Shown: piece after piece, positions 46,961 to 57,898 of the stretch
Numbering within the stretch: position 1 is the stretch's first letter
How the letters are laid out: each line of letters opens with the position of its first letter
Assembly: GCA_019828595.1 (NCBI GenBank)
Contig: JAHQRK010000011.1
Location: 1,426,001-1,490,000 of the forward strand
DNA length: 64,000 bases
Reading direction: 5' to 3'
Origin: Aphanomyces cochlioides
Taxonomy: Eukaryota > Oomycota > Saprolegniomycetes > Saprolegniales > Verrucalvaceae
Position numbers and translations under genes: made by a program
The notes under the pieces: generated by a model
Database searches by the model: none
What the model saw: the letters and a program-made list of their open reading frames with translations, nothing else
Told to the model about the DNA's origin: nothing

Positions 46961-48179
46961 ATAGTCGAGATTCATTTTATTTGTCATTCCATTTTTGGGA
47001 TTTGTGATCTTGCTGCAATTGTTTTATGGCAAACAAGAAAATTGCGTTCATTATCGATATGCGTACTTTCACCGCTATATTTTGCCAACAGCTTGGCGCA
47101 GTTTTAACAAGAATAGATATCGAATACTGTGTGCCACAATCCAAGGAATTTACAGACTTTTTGGATCGAAGCAAATATCTGCACTTGAAAAATCGCATTG
47201 AGGTTATTTTGCTTTGCAACGATTTTGGCTATTCGTTCTTGAAGTCCATGGGTTTTACGTAGCTCTCCGGAGTGTTGATTTGGCTCAAATTTCCTCCAGG
47301 ATTCATTTTTAAATTTTCGTCAAAGTCAGAGCAACTTTTTGTGGCAGAAACAATCTTGTCAAGCACAAGTCGTTCGGCCTTGGTACTGGAAGTGGCGTAC
47401 GCTCTATCAGAGACGCCTAACTGAAGTTCGTGGACGTAGTCAACAGCTTCTAGCTACAAAGCGGCAGTATTGGATGTTGTGGAAAGTCTTTGTTGCTGAA
47501 GAGCGTCATGCCAAAACAGCTTTGGTGGAAAGTTATCGATACTATCATCGACAGCTGCGAAGACGAGTGTGGCAACAGTGGCTTTTGTATTGCCATGCTC
47601 GTAGCGTACGCAATGGACAAAACAGCCTCGCTAACAAGCATTTCCGCCTCTTTCGCCTAAAGCGAACTGTGAGTAAGCTGCGAGACCATTGGTATGTCCG
47701 CCGCCTTCTTCTTTCAGTCGACCAGGAACATTTGAGACGCCATTTTCGAGCGTGGGCAGCGCAGCGTGTTTTCATTTCTTTCTTTCGACAGCGTGCTGTG
47801 GATTCACGAGCCTACATGGAAAAATGGCGAGAAAAGGTCGCATTGCGACTGTGGAGAAGAAAAAACAACCAACGACGATTTCATGACGGCCAAAAGGCAG
47901 TAGCATTGCGAGTGTATCGTTTTCGATTGCTGACAAAAGCGTGGTTCGCATGGAACAAGCATAAAGTTCGTTTCCAAGGCCATGGTTGGGCTCATATCAT
48001 GAAAAGGAAAAGAAAAGTCAGCAAGCCAAGTCGTGCCAACACATTCAGCTTCGATGGGGACTTACAACATGGAGGAGGCACCTTGATATCATTCGGCGAG
48101 ATCACCAGACAGAAACTCGATCGAGAAACTTTAACCGAAATGCACGCCTTGCGATAGTTTGGCGGTCGTGGTTGACTTA

Positions 48180-49707
48180 AAGTGATGGAAGGAATGATAT
48201 GCCACACACAGTTTTATGAGAGTTCTCACCGGTGTGATCTCGAATGTACGTGAGACTCAAACAGATCAATCCTAGAGCTATTATGGACTTCTAATGATCT
48301 TCACATGTCGTGTAGACGTCTACTCTTCATACTGCACTACAATATGTAAATTTGGGGAAGAAATAATGATATGCCAGTAGACCAAAACGAGAGTTTTAGT
48401 ACTTTATCTTGCGACCGCAACTTGCTATAACCTTTTCACAGCGACGAGGCATACTCGCCACAAGTGTCTGGAGCAGACTTAGATCCAACTCGTCCCACAC
48501 TTTTCGAATACAGGCGATGAGCTCGGCTCTGGTCGAAAACTTTCGACGACCGTTGTCGTAGACTCTACGAGACATGATACCCCAGAGATTTTCGATGGGG
48601 TTCAAGACTTGGCAGGCCATTTAAAAGTCTTCACGTCCACCTCAGGGAGCTCAAACCACTCTTTCACCAAACCAGCGGTGTGGATAGGAGCACTGTCGTG
48701 CTGAAAGACAAAGTCGTTGCCGTGCAAAGCATGAGCAAAAGGAACCATAAATTCGGAAAGCGTATCCACGTACGCAGCAGCATCTTGCTTGCCATCAAGA
48801 AGGGCCAACTCGGACTTGCCGCGGCTGCTAAAAGCACCCCAAAACATGACTCCACCGCCTCCATTTTGGCGCTTGGAGAAGTGCTCACGGCGGCCACGTA
48901 GATCAGCCCAGTAGTAATTAAAGCCATCGGGTCCGTCGAGATTCCATTTCTTCTCGTCGGACCAGATAACTTCATTAAACTGGGCTCCCCAGTCCTTCGC
49001 CTCTTGAGCCCAAGCAACCCGAGCTTTTTTGTGGGCAGGAGTCATCATCGGCGCAGCCAATCGCTTCTTGAATTTCAGTCGCCCGCTCTTATTTAAGAGC
49101 TGACAGACTCGACGGGGCCCAACAGGAAGGGAATTCAACTTGACAAGCTCGGCAGCAGTGTACTTGCCTGAAACAGCATCGCGGATGATGCGCCGATGAA
49201 GCTCATACGAGATCAAAGAGCGTCTTCCTGTCGACCGAGCTTGTCCGTACGACTTGGGATTGCGCAAGAACCCACGAATACATCCGCGGGAGCGACCGAG
49301 CTCATTGGCAATGTAGGATATGGTCCTTCCTTCTCGTTGAAGGACGAGAGCTTCAATTCTCTCATCTTCAGAGAGTGGATCGCCTTTGGGCATCGAAGAG
49401 GCTTCTATTCAACGTACAAATATGAGACCATTCAATGCTCGTATATACATACTTTCTCCGCTTACGTAGGATCGCTTATGGACCCTCCAGTGCAGTGAAA
49501 CCCTAGAGTGGCATATGTTTATTTCTCGCGCCATTTCTATCTCCCGCCATTTTGAAGAGTTCATAGCCATCCAGCATCCTCTTTTGGCGCTTGAAATGTG
49601 TGCCCTCTCTTTGCCTTTCTATTGGACTATAATCCTCCATGTATTGACCAATCATCAAAGAGATGTCAACGATGGAAGCAAGTGGCATATCATTCCTTCC
49701 ATCACTT
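48180..49707 (-). mobile_element. Tc1/mariner element in an Sfi1 exon
   Basis: 1528 bp with perfect 26-bp terminal inverted repeats beginning AAGTGATGGAAGGAATGATA, flanked by TA on both sides (48178-48179 and 49708-49709). Contains one minus-strand transposase. Confidence 0.93.
48396..49393 (-). pseudogene. Tc1/mariner transposase, one frameshift
   Basis: Starts MPKGDPLSEDERIEALVLQR, then helix-turn-helix ISYIANELGRSRGCIRGFL and a second DNA-binding helix set. Catalytic DDE: VIWSDEKKWNLDG (first Asp), FVFQHDSAPIHTA (second Asp) and NPIENLWGIM (Glu). The Asp-Glu spacing is compatible with DD34E once a small deletion is allowed for at WPAKS|LNPIEN (about 48610), where homologues read P-D-L-N-P. 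The frame continues to 48396 (…CEKVIASCGRKIKY). The element is otherwise fresh, but the deletion makes this copy non-autonomous. Confidence 0.9.
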
Positions 49708-50651
49708 TACAATCAAGTTCAGAAGATCGAGTGCATTTGCTGGGTCGACTACGACAGAGATGGTTCCACAGATGGCTCTTGCTTGCACATGTGCAACGCC
49801 ACCGTCGGAAGCACGACTTTGCGCTGTTAAGAACAGCATTTCGTGGTTGGCTTCGTGTGCAGCGTCAAGCTTTAACCAGTCAAGTCGGGCTTTGTCGACT
49901 ACTCCAGCGGTTGATCCAGTGGAAAGGTAAGCCATCTTGAGCTGTGCACTCCATTCTTACTATGATAGTTGTGACGAGTTGGACTCGCTATGTCCGTCTC
50001 TCAGTGTCGAAATTGGTACAGCGTCATGCGGCAGAAGGAAATCGCCGTCTGCTTGCCATTTGCTTTCAAAATTGGTATCACGCACTGACTGTAGCCGCCT
50101 TGGGACGCTATCATGCAACACGTCGGCATCGTCAATTCATACGCAAACTCTTCCGGCGATGGTTTTGTGTCGCAGTATTTCAACGACGCCAGTGAAGCCG
50201 CCAACGACGCATTTGCCGCCAAGTGTTTGCAGTTTGGTTTGCATTTACATACATCCAGCAAGCGACTACAAGTCTCCAGCAGCGGGTTGCGTCACGAGTG
50301 ATTCGCTCATGTTTTAAGCGGTGGAAGCAAGTTTTACAAGTTGGCCGCCACGTGCGATTTGCCAAGGCGAAACGACTGAGGCGATGGTGGCTACTATGGT
50401 TTGATTATGCAAAAGAGCGGCATCACAAAGCGTGGATGCATCAGCAGCTCGAACGAGTTCAACGTCAAAACGCAAAGCGATCGAGTGCATTTGAGCAGAC
50501 CCTGCGGATGAAAGAGGACTTGCTCCAGAAGAGAATAGTCATGCGAAACATTATTCGAGCCTGGTATGAAGCAAGTCGATACCCTAATCTCAAGCAAGAG
50601 GACTATGGCGGTGCTCTTCTCAAGCGTCCAGTACCACCATAACAGGAAAAT

Positions 50652-51469
50652 CTACTGATCCCAGCCTTGTGTGCGCAGTCGACTCTGTGCTATCGTCAGA
50701 AGACTCCCAAATTTCACAATGGACTGTCTGTTGAAGGCTCGACTGAGGCTATTTATGTCTTCCACGACAAAGTTGACTTGACAATGACAATGCTTGGGCA
50801 CGTAGTTGATGAGGGAGCCCATGTTCTCAATGCGAATCTCGACCTTGTCGCCAGGTTTGAGATAAAGAGGTGGCTTACGAGTGAAGCCCACGCCTTCGGG
50901 AGTACCAGTGAGGGTGACAGTGCCAGCGGGGAGTGTCGTGTCCTGAGAAAGTTGGCTGATGAGTTCGGCCACAGAAAAGATCATGTCCTTCGTGTTGGAG
51001 CTTTGGACACGGACATCGTTCAAGAATGTTTCAATCTGGAGGTTTTGAGGATCGTGGATGACTTCAGGCGTGACGAGCACTGGACCAAGAGGACAAAACG
51101 TGTCGAAGGATTTGGCACAACATATCTGGCCACCGCTCAAGGAACCGCTACAGAGTAGTCAGGAATGGGCGTATTGGTTTCCTCTGCGTGCTTTCGATAA
51201 TTCAGACCAATTCCAATGATCTGAGTCGGCACAAATGGAGCTAGAACGCGATGGACTTCAGAAAACTGTGAGGTGAGCTCGATTGAACCAAAGTTGTCTT
51301 TGCAGGCAATAAGCTGTGACTGATTGCTGCCAGGGGGAGGCGCTTGGCCGAAGCGTTCGTTGTTATAGGCATCCAAGAAGCGTACAATATGAGTCGCGGA
51401 GGTTGTTGACATACTGCATGATCCAAACTGAGCCAATTTGACTGGCATGAGCATTAACACATGGAACAT
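50652..51469 (-). pseudogene. FAH-family hydrolase, copy 1, internal deletion
   Basis: The N-terminal part (51469-51140: …[15 protein letters not shown] … [20 protein letters not shown]…) breaks after NTPIPDYSVAVP. The second part (51140-50652) resumes at [11 protein letters not shown] and continues through [19 protein letters not shown]. Compared with copy 2, roughly 110 codons are missing, including the segment with [17 protein letters not shown] that supplies metal-binding acidic residues, and the reading frame shifts. The C-terminal tail also differs (…NYVPKHCHCQVNFVV…). It therefore cannot be an active fumarylacetoacetate/acylpyruvate hydrolase. Confidence 0.8.
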
Positions 51470-51931
51470 AGGTCGTCAATCGACATTTGTAAAGGACAAA
51501 CCATGGGAAGAAGCACTCATCACTGGCAAGCGAACGACGAAAGTATTACTACAGTAGTAAACAAAAGAAGCTCGGACTACCACGCGAATTCGCATGATAG
51601 TTATGCGTTTTGATGGATGAGGACGAAACCTACGGCTTTTGTCCTTCGCTGTTGCCCGAATTTCTCTCATCTGATCCCTACAATCAACTGCAAGGCTGAA
51701 ATTAAGCTCACAAACAATGGACGACTTGTCAAGTGCCTCAAGTTAACGCGCGATAATGAGATTGAGAGGTATTGATCCATGGCTGTGCTGAATGCGGGAA
51801 CGAGATAGTTAGGTATTGCTTCGTTTTGTCCATGGGGACGTTCGAGGACAGCAAGTTGTGTCTACTGAGGACATGCTGCCTACTGAAAGGCTTTATTGAG
51901 AATGTTAACACCTTGCACGACAACGCTGCAT
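51470..51931. other. spacer between FAH copies
   Basis: No supported gene; short frames only. It presumably holds the copy 1 promoter. Confidence 0.5.
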
Positions 51932-52856
51932 TTACAACGACGAAGCTCCAATCACGTAGTTGACGAGCGAGCCAATATGCTCAATGTGGATCTCGACCTT
52001 GTCGCCAGGTTTGAGATAAAGAGGTGGCTTACGAGTGAAGCCCACGCCTTCAGGAGTACCAGTGAGGATGACAGTGCCAGCGGGGAGTGTCGTGTCCTGA
52101 GAAAGTTGGCTGATGAGTTCGGCCACAGAAAAGATCATGTCCTTCGTGTTGGAGCTTTGGACACGGACATCGTTCAAGAATGTTTCAATCTGGAGGTTTT
52201 GAGGATCGTGGATGACTTCAGGCGTGACGAGCACTGGACCAAGAGGACAAAACGTGTCGAAGGATTTAGCACGGCACCATTGTCCACCACCCATTGGGTT
52301 GCCTTGCCACCGGCGAGCAGATACATCGTTGGCGCACTAATCATAGCGTCAGGTATGAACTTACAACGAAAGCAACCGTATAGCCAGCGACGTATTTGAG
52401 CGCATCAGCTACTGATACGTCCTTACACGGGGCCTTGAGTACAACGGCAAGCTCGCATTCATAATCAACATACGAGCCTTCTCGCTTGGGCAATGCAATC
52501 GATGTTTCTGGATCTGCCACGGAATTGAGACTCTTGAAAAAGACCACAGGGTGATTCGGAATTGGCATGTTCGTTTCCTTTGCGTGGTTGCGGTAGTTCA
52601 GACCAATGCCAATGATCTGCGATGGCACAAATGGGGCCAGGATGCGGCGAACTTCGGCAAACTGGGACGTGAGCACACGCGAGCCAAAGATATCTTTGCC
52701 GACAATCAATTGCGACTGATGGCTGCCAAGGGGGGGCGCTTGGCCGATGCGTTCGTTGCCATAGGCATCCAAGAAGCGTACAATATGAGTAGCGGACGTT
52801 GTCGACATAGCGCGACGGTCAAACTTCGCCAGTTTGATTGCCATTGACTCAAACAC
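51932..52856 (-). CDS. fumarylacetoacetate hydrolase (FAH) family protein, copy 2
   Basis: Exon 1 (52856-52377) and exon 2 (52336-51932) join across a 40-nt intron, giving [15 protein letters not shown], which matches the conserved GYT-x-x-NDVSAR of the family; an alternative 28-nt intron (GTAAGT donor) would add four residues. Motifs: [33 protein letters not shown] (metal-binding acids), [21 protein letters not shown] and a final GDKVEI. The family hydrolyses C-C bonds of acylpyruvates or fumarylacetoacetate, or acts as oxaloacetate decarboxylase; the likely compartment is cytosol or mitochondrion (a targeting peptide is not evident). The Harbinger MITE at 52983 lies 126 bp upstream of the start. 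Confidence 0.85.
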
Positions 52857-52982
52857 ATGGAAGTGCCCACCTCGTGGTCATATTATTCGGATTGTGCGAA
52901 ATAATTTCTTGGTTAAAATAGTTCAAAACCTTTCTAACACTATATTTAACACATGGGCAGATGAAAATACTGTTAATACTTA

Positions 52983-53551
52983 GGGCGGGTCTGGATGCCA
53001 CCAAAAATGGCATAAAAATGCCAAAAAATGCCAAAAAATGCCATAATTCGAAATATGCCATAATTTTCAATTTTGACTGTCTGGATGCCACCTTCTCAAA
53101 GAATTTTTTTGTCACCATTTTCTGGAGTTTTGGCCAAATTATGCCATAAAAAAATGGACCCAATTGGTCTATTTTTTTATGACATATTTTCGTCATGAAC
53201 GCACTGATCGAGTCAAGCTTGAGATTCAGCTTGTCATCTCTACAAAAATACACGCACACACTATATTTTATCACTCTGTTGCATGTTCTAACACTTTGAG
53301 AAGCGACAGTGATCGAGCCTTGCTCATCTCTGGCTCATTTCAAAGTTTCCGGTAGGAAGTGACTGACACAGCAGTATGAAACAATCGTAATGTTGAAGTT
53401 TCTTTTGGGCCACAAGTTGTGCCATCCAGACAAATAACAATTTCTCCAACTATTCCATTTTAAATTGTGAATTTGGAACTTTGGAAAAATTTTGCAAAAT
53501 GTCATTTCAGTTTTATGGAATAAAAAAATTGATGGGCATCCAGACCCGCCC
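52983..53551. mobile_element. Harbinger-derived MITE (569 bp)
   Basis: Perfect 17-bp TIRs GGGCGGGTCTGGATGCC, flanked by TTA on both sides (52980-52982, 53552-53554). No coding capacity. Interior has repeated AAAAATGCC-type motifs that also occur near the right end of the 12396-15701 Harbinger element, its probable source of transposase. Confidence 0.93.
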
Positions 53552-53750
53552 TTAGTTGATCAAGCTCCACAAACAGAGAGATTTCCGTGATATGGACGCA
53601 AATTTCAACCACAGACATGATATCAAGATTGTTTAGTCACCCTTGGAAGTCGAATGCCTCTTGTTCTTGTTGAAATGAACGGTCCAGTGAGGTAGGAGCC
53701 TAATGAATCAAATAGTGATATGTTCATATTCATGATATAGTGTAAGAACG

Positions 53751-54707
53751 ATGGCACAGTCGACGATGTCTGCAAATGTCTCCGAGGCCATGTCGAGTCA
53801 AATGCCACGCTTGGTGTGCTTTGGAGATTTCCGCGAAGCCAAAGTGGCAAGACGACTGTCCTCTCTTCGGTTCTCTCTTGGTACTCAGTAGTGTACGATA
53901 GATCGCTCTGGAACGCAGAGTACAATTGCAAGAATTGTGTGCCTCTAAACAGGCAGAAGGAAAAATTTCCTACGCCGAAGGTGGCTTCAGCTGTTCGAAG
54001 TTGTAGAAGTGTGATCGTGTCATCATTACTTACTGGCAGATGTCTCGCGACGAGAGCCAAATCTTGAGCTACCTGCGTTTTCAATTACAGCTCAGAGGAC
54101 ATCTCTACAGTACAACGATCGCCCTGACATTCAAAGAGGGTTGTATGATCTGTCCCGCAGTGTAAAAACATACAAACTAAAAAACAAACTACTGTCTGTG
54201 CAGGCTACAATTCTCAACAAAGGAACTACAATGTACTAGTAGTAGGGTCCTGCAAATTGCTCTCCATCGCATCCCACGCTTCACCTACAACCAAATTGTT
54301 GTGCAATGGGTAATGAGAGTTGTGGAATGTGCTTGGCAAGCGACTGGGGCTTTCACATGCCTTCTCTTTCAAAAACGTATGCAATTTGAACAGTTCATGC
54401 ACACAGTATACCTGAGATGCCATGTGATCCTCCTATCGAACATGTCATGTACCAAAGAATCGACTGGATTCAGGACTCTGAACCGCAATGAGGTTGATCG
54501 ACTGTGGCTGAACATGAAATTCGTCCCCCAGATGTCGATACGCTCGACCTATTCGTCACTGCAGACGCCTTAGTCGTCGTCGCTTGCATGCATTTGTTTC
54601 CGACTGACTGCAAAGTGCACTTCCATCTTGCTCCTTTCCCATATGGGCAAGTTGCCTTCGTGGAGCTCGGATTGTCGCTGCCAACCGAATGCAGATATTT
54701 TAATTAA
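53751..54707 (+). pseudogene. unrecognised gene, degraded
   Basis: Protein-like segments in order: MAQSTMSANVSEAMSSQMPR … VARRLSSLRFSLGTQ (53751-53890), LQELCASKQAEGKISYAEGG … CDRVIITYWQMSRDESQIL … GHLYSTTIALTFKEGCMICP (53925-54165), and EMPCDPPIEHVMYQRIDWIQ … EIRPPDVDTLDLFVTADALV … FHLAPFPYGQVAFVELGLSL (54410-54707). Stops and frame changes separate them: a TAG at about 54003, a pair of TGA at about 54490, and unclear splice sites. I do not recognise the family. A gene on the minus strand is less likely. Confidence 0.45.
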
Positions 54708-54763
54708 TGTATGCGATTGCCTACTTTCTCCCCGCTCGGAATTAACTGTTCTTTCGGTGCGAA

Positions 54764-57690
54764 ATGACAAAGCGCGGATCGGACATGGCGTCTACCCAAG
54801 ATTCCAAGAAGCCACGCAAGAGCGACAACGCAGCATCGACCGATATCGACACGAAGACATCGATGCGGCGGTGGGCCATGATCTTACCCAAGTGGCAGCT
54901 TAGCGACGGCAGCATGGGGCGAACACTGCCGACGGTTGAAGAAACAGTCCATGATGGCGACGTTCCATCAAGTTACACAACACTTCGCTGGGGCGACGTT
55001 CTAAGTCTGTCATTTTACACATCGGGACTGTTGGTTGTGAATGACCCATCGCCTGCTGCGAGAATTCTGGGTCTTTGGAGTGGCCAGTTGCTTGACACCG
55101 TCATCGACGACATGGGCAACTTATGGTCCACACACGAAGAACGCCTTGCCGTAGTGAAGCAATGGAGCGGCTCTCCCATCCAACTTTGGTTGAAGAAACC
55201 GCTTCAGCCCGAACCACCATGTCCATTCGACCTCAAATTGTTGAAGGCACGCATCAGTCACTTCGGTAAATTGATTTCGTCTCAAGTAAGTCTGCGAAAG
55301 AAATTGTCTAATGTGTCTTAGGCACGATGGCAAAGTGCGGTGCCACCAAAGCGCCATAATGTGACCGTTGCGATGGAAACGTACGATCAGAAACTGCTTG
55401 AACCTGTCGCCCCACCGCACCCTACATCCAAGAATCAACTGCGATTCAAGAGAGTTTGCACAATACATTGAAGCTTTTGCGCCAGCACAACAGCACAGCC
55501 GAAGCAATAATCGTGAAAGAAGCAAACCTGGAAAAAGAGATTGAAGATTTGCGCGAACGTCTCCAAGACGCCGAAGAGCAGATCGCGAAGGGCAAAGTAA
55601 ACGTAGTCTCGTGACTTATTAATCACACCACTGTAGGAGGAAGTTTTGAATGAAGCGGCTCAGTATTTGCAAGAAAATGCAATTGCAGACGTCCACAAGA
55701 TCAAAGAATGTCTCGCTGAATCGGAGAAACAAGTGTGTCTCGCCCCATAATCCTGTTTAACGACCTAACATAGGCCAAGGAAGATTTGAATGCCGCCAAC
55801 AGCAAGATTGATGAACTGAAAGCGGCTTTGACTGAAGTAACTATCATGTTATCATCTTGTTTGACGCAATAGTCTAGGCGACGGAAAACAATGCACAGAT
55901 GAAGCAACGCATCGCCGAAATTGAGGCAAAGGTATGTCTTCCGTCTCAATCCTCTTTGACGTCTTAACATAGGTCCAAAACGATTTGCGTGTCGCTAATG
56001 CCACAATTGAACGACTGCAAGACGAAGCAAGCTCCGCCATTAGCAAAGAGGTATCTGTGGTGTTATCATATTGTTTGACGACCTAACGTAGGCAATGGAA
56101 GACATCAAGAATGTGAGCGAAAGTCTCACTGAATCGGAGAAACAGGTATGTCTCGCCCCATAATCCTGTTTAACGACCTAGCATAGGCCAAGGAAGATTT
56201 GAATGCCGCCAACAGCAAGATTGATGAACTGAGAGCGGCTTTGAAAAAGGTAACAATCATATCATCATCATGTTTGACGCAATAATCTAGGCGACGGAAA
56301 ACATTGCACAGATGGAGCAACGCTTCGCCAAAACTGAGGCAAAGGTATGTCTCGTGCCTCAATCCTGTTTGCTGACCTATCCTAGGCAATAGAAGACATC
56401 AAGACTATGAACGAACGTCTCATGAAATCAGAGGAGCAGGTATGTTTCGCCCCACAATTCTGTTTTGCGACCTAACGTAGGCCAAGAACGAATTACATGC
56501 AGCCCGTAGCAAGGTTGAAGAACTGCAAGCGGCAGAAAAGGAGGTATCTATCATGTTATCATCTTTTTTGCCGACCTAATATAGGCTAAGAACGACTTGC
56601 GTGCCGCCTTTCTCGCGATTGATGAACAAAATGCGTCTTTGAAGAAGGTAATTATCATGTCATCATCTTATTTGATGCTCTATTGTAGGCGACGGATGAC
56701 GGCGAGGAGATGATGGAAAAACTCCTCCGCATGGAGGAACAGGTATGACCCCAAAATTGGTTTGACGACACCGTAGGCCAAAAATGATGCGCAATCGCCA
56801 ATACCAAGATTAAAGAACTGGAAGAAGCTGCGAAGGAGGTATGAATCACGTCGCCATCTTGTTTGACGGACATATTCCTTTAGGGTACGCGAAGTGTAAA
56901 ACAGGTACAAGCACCTTGTAATGTGGTTTTTTATGGAAATAGCAGGAATATATCGTGAAGTCGTTAAATCCTCCGGGCAATCTCTTGCCAGGCAGTCGTG
57001 ATTTCATGAGTCTCTTGGTCGGCAAGCCAACCGTGGCAATTTGCTCAACACTGTGTCAAATTTTTTCCAAGGATGAGAATTGCCGACGTCCTGATGTGAA
57101 CATTGCCACGGTGGAGGATGTGTACGAAGTTGGATACCAAATTTCTTCTAACGACCCTATTTCCCTAGGCCATATCTCACAGTGAAAGATGTTAGCAAGA
57201 CCTCGGTGTTGGTTTATCCGGTCAAGACCCAAAGGAGTTTGCGCAGATGCTGAACTACAACGAGGACGTTGTGCATACAAGTCCAGATGCAACAAGCACA
57301 TTATTTCTTCTATATGCTGCCGTCAATTGTAAGAGCTCGTCAAATTTCAGCTCAAACTAAAAACCTCCAGCAATTATGGGTCAAAGCTACGACGTGATGA
57401 ATTGGCAAGCTCCACGAATCTCTCGCTTCTGGATGTACAACTGCGTCTCGCACTTGGACAAGTGCGAGGCGCTCACGCAGTACTACTGGATCAAGGAGAG
57501 CGACGGGCAAGAGGTGCCTGTGTTTGTGCTGTCAACGCAAAGGGGCCAATTTCATCCATCTAACGACACAAACTACTCCATCCGAGTCGCGGCGGACAAA
57601 AAAGAGTTGTTTCCGATGATGTATTATTGGACGTTGACGAAGCGAGAAGCGTGGCGATGTATTCTGCACTCCAGCTTGCGACTCAGATGA
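54764..57690 (+). CDS. coiled-coil protein with tandem micro-exon array
   Basis: Globular start: exon 1, 54764-55285, 174 codons (RRWAMILPKWQLS, WGDVLSLSFYTSGL). Exon 2 (55322-55596) enters a coiled coil (LEKEIEDLRERLQDAEEQIA). Thirteen phase-0 exons follow: 55637-55732, 55774-55836, 55878-55931, 55973-56050, 56092-56145, 56187-56249, 56291-56344, 56386-56439, 56481-56543, 56585-56647, 56689-56742, 56777-56838 and 56884-56904. Most are 54 or 63 nt, encoding 18- and 21-residue units such as AKEDLNAANSKIDELRAALK and ATENIAQMEQRFAKTEAK. C-terminal exons 56946-57128, 57196-57328 and 57371-57690 end with a compact domain (…SRFWMYNCVSHLDKCEALTQ…). Exon 2 and the 62-nt exon each lack one base for an uninterrupted frame. 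About 737 residues if read through; function unknown, perhaps structural. Confidence 0.75.
55637..56838 (+). repeat. exon-intron unit array
   Basis: Alternating A-type (54 nt), B-type (63 nt) and C-type (54 nt) exons with introns starting GTATGT/GTAACT/GTATCT and ending CTAACGTAG-like. Most of the introns between these exons are exactly 41 nt; the exception is 34 nt at 56743-56776. Intron sequences also fall into families matching the exon they follow, so whole exon-plus-intron units were duplicated. Confidence 0.85.
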
Positions 57691-57898
57691 AGTTTGACCA
57701 ATTCAAGCAGACACAAATCGCAAAATTTAGTTGTTTCTTTAAGAACATTCTTTAAATAAGCTAAGAAGAGTATGAGCAGCTTGCACATTCTTCATATGGG
57801 TTTCGCAGCTGAAATATTGAACTATGTTTTGCATGAGTCGTCCGTTGGCCTCCTCGGCGTTCATTCCTCTTTTAAGAAATGTATTCTAGAAAAGTATG

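Larger units (their letters stand above)
47279..50642 (+). pseudogene. Sfi1-repeat protein, gene B, split by a Tc1 element
   Basis: Trp/Arg-rich Sfi1-type repeats on the plus strand (WYWKWRTLYQRRL, WQQWLLYCHAR, HFRAWAAQRVF, AWFAWNKHK, VWRSWLT, RWFHRWLLLAHV, FKRWKQVL). Reconstructed introns: 47966-48021 (56 nt), 49716-49756 approx. (41 nt) and 49927-49968 (42 nt), all GT-AG and frame-preserving. A Tc1/mariner element (48180-49707) sits in the exon encoding RSWLT; removing it plus one TA restores that exon's frame through TYNQ to RWFHRW. Near 50205 a single TGA interrupts the frame between FQRRQ and SRQRRICRQVFAVW. The C-terminus ends YGGALLKRPVPP. No clear N-terminal non-repeat region or start was found, so the 5' end may be missing. 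Confidence 0.65.

Noticed and set aside
47026..47262. Plus-strand 78-codon frame beginning MANKKIAFIIDMRTF
   Set aside because: Protein-like, but no family resemblance and no convincing splice into gene B; not reported as a gene.
53623..54084. Minus-strand 153-codon frame
   Set aside because: The plus strand has better protein-like segments (…YWQMSRDESQIL…, …LTFKEGCMICP…), so the minus frame is probably a shadow.
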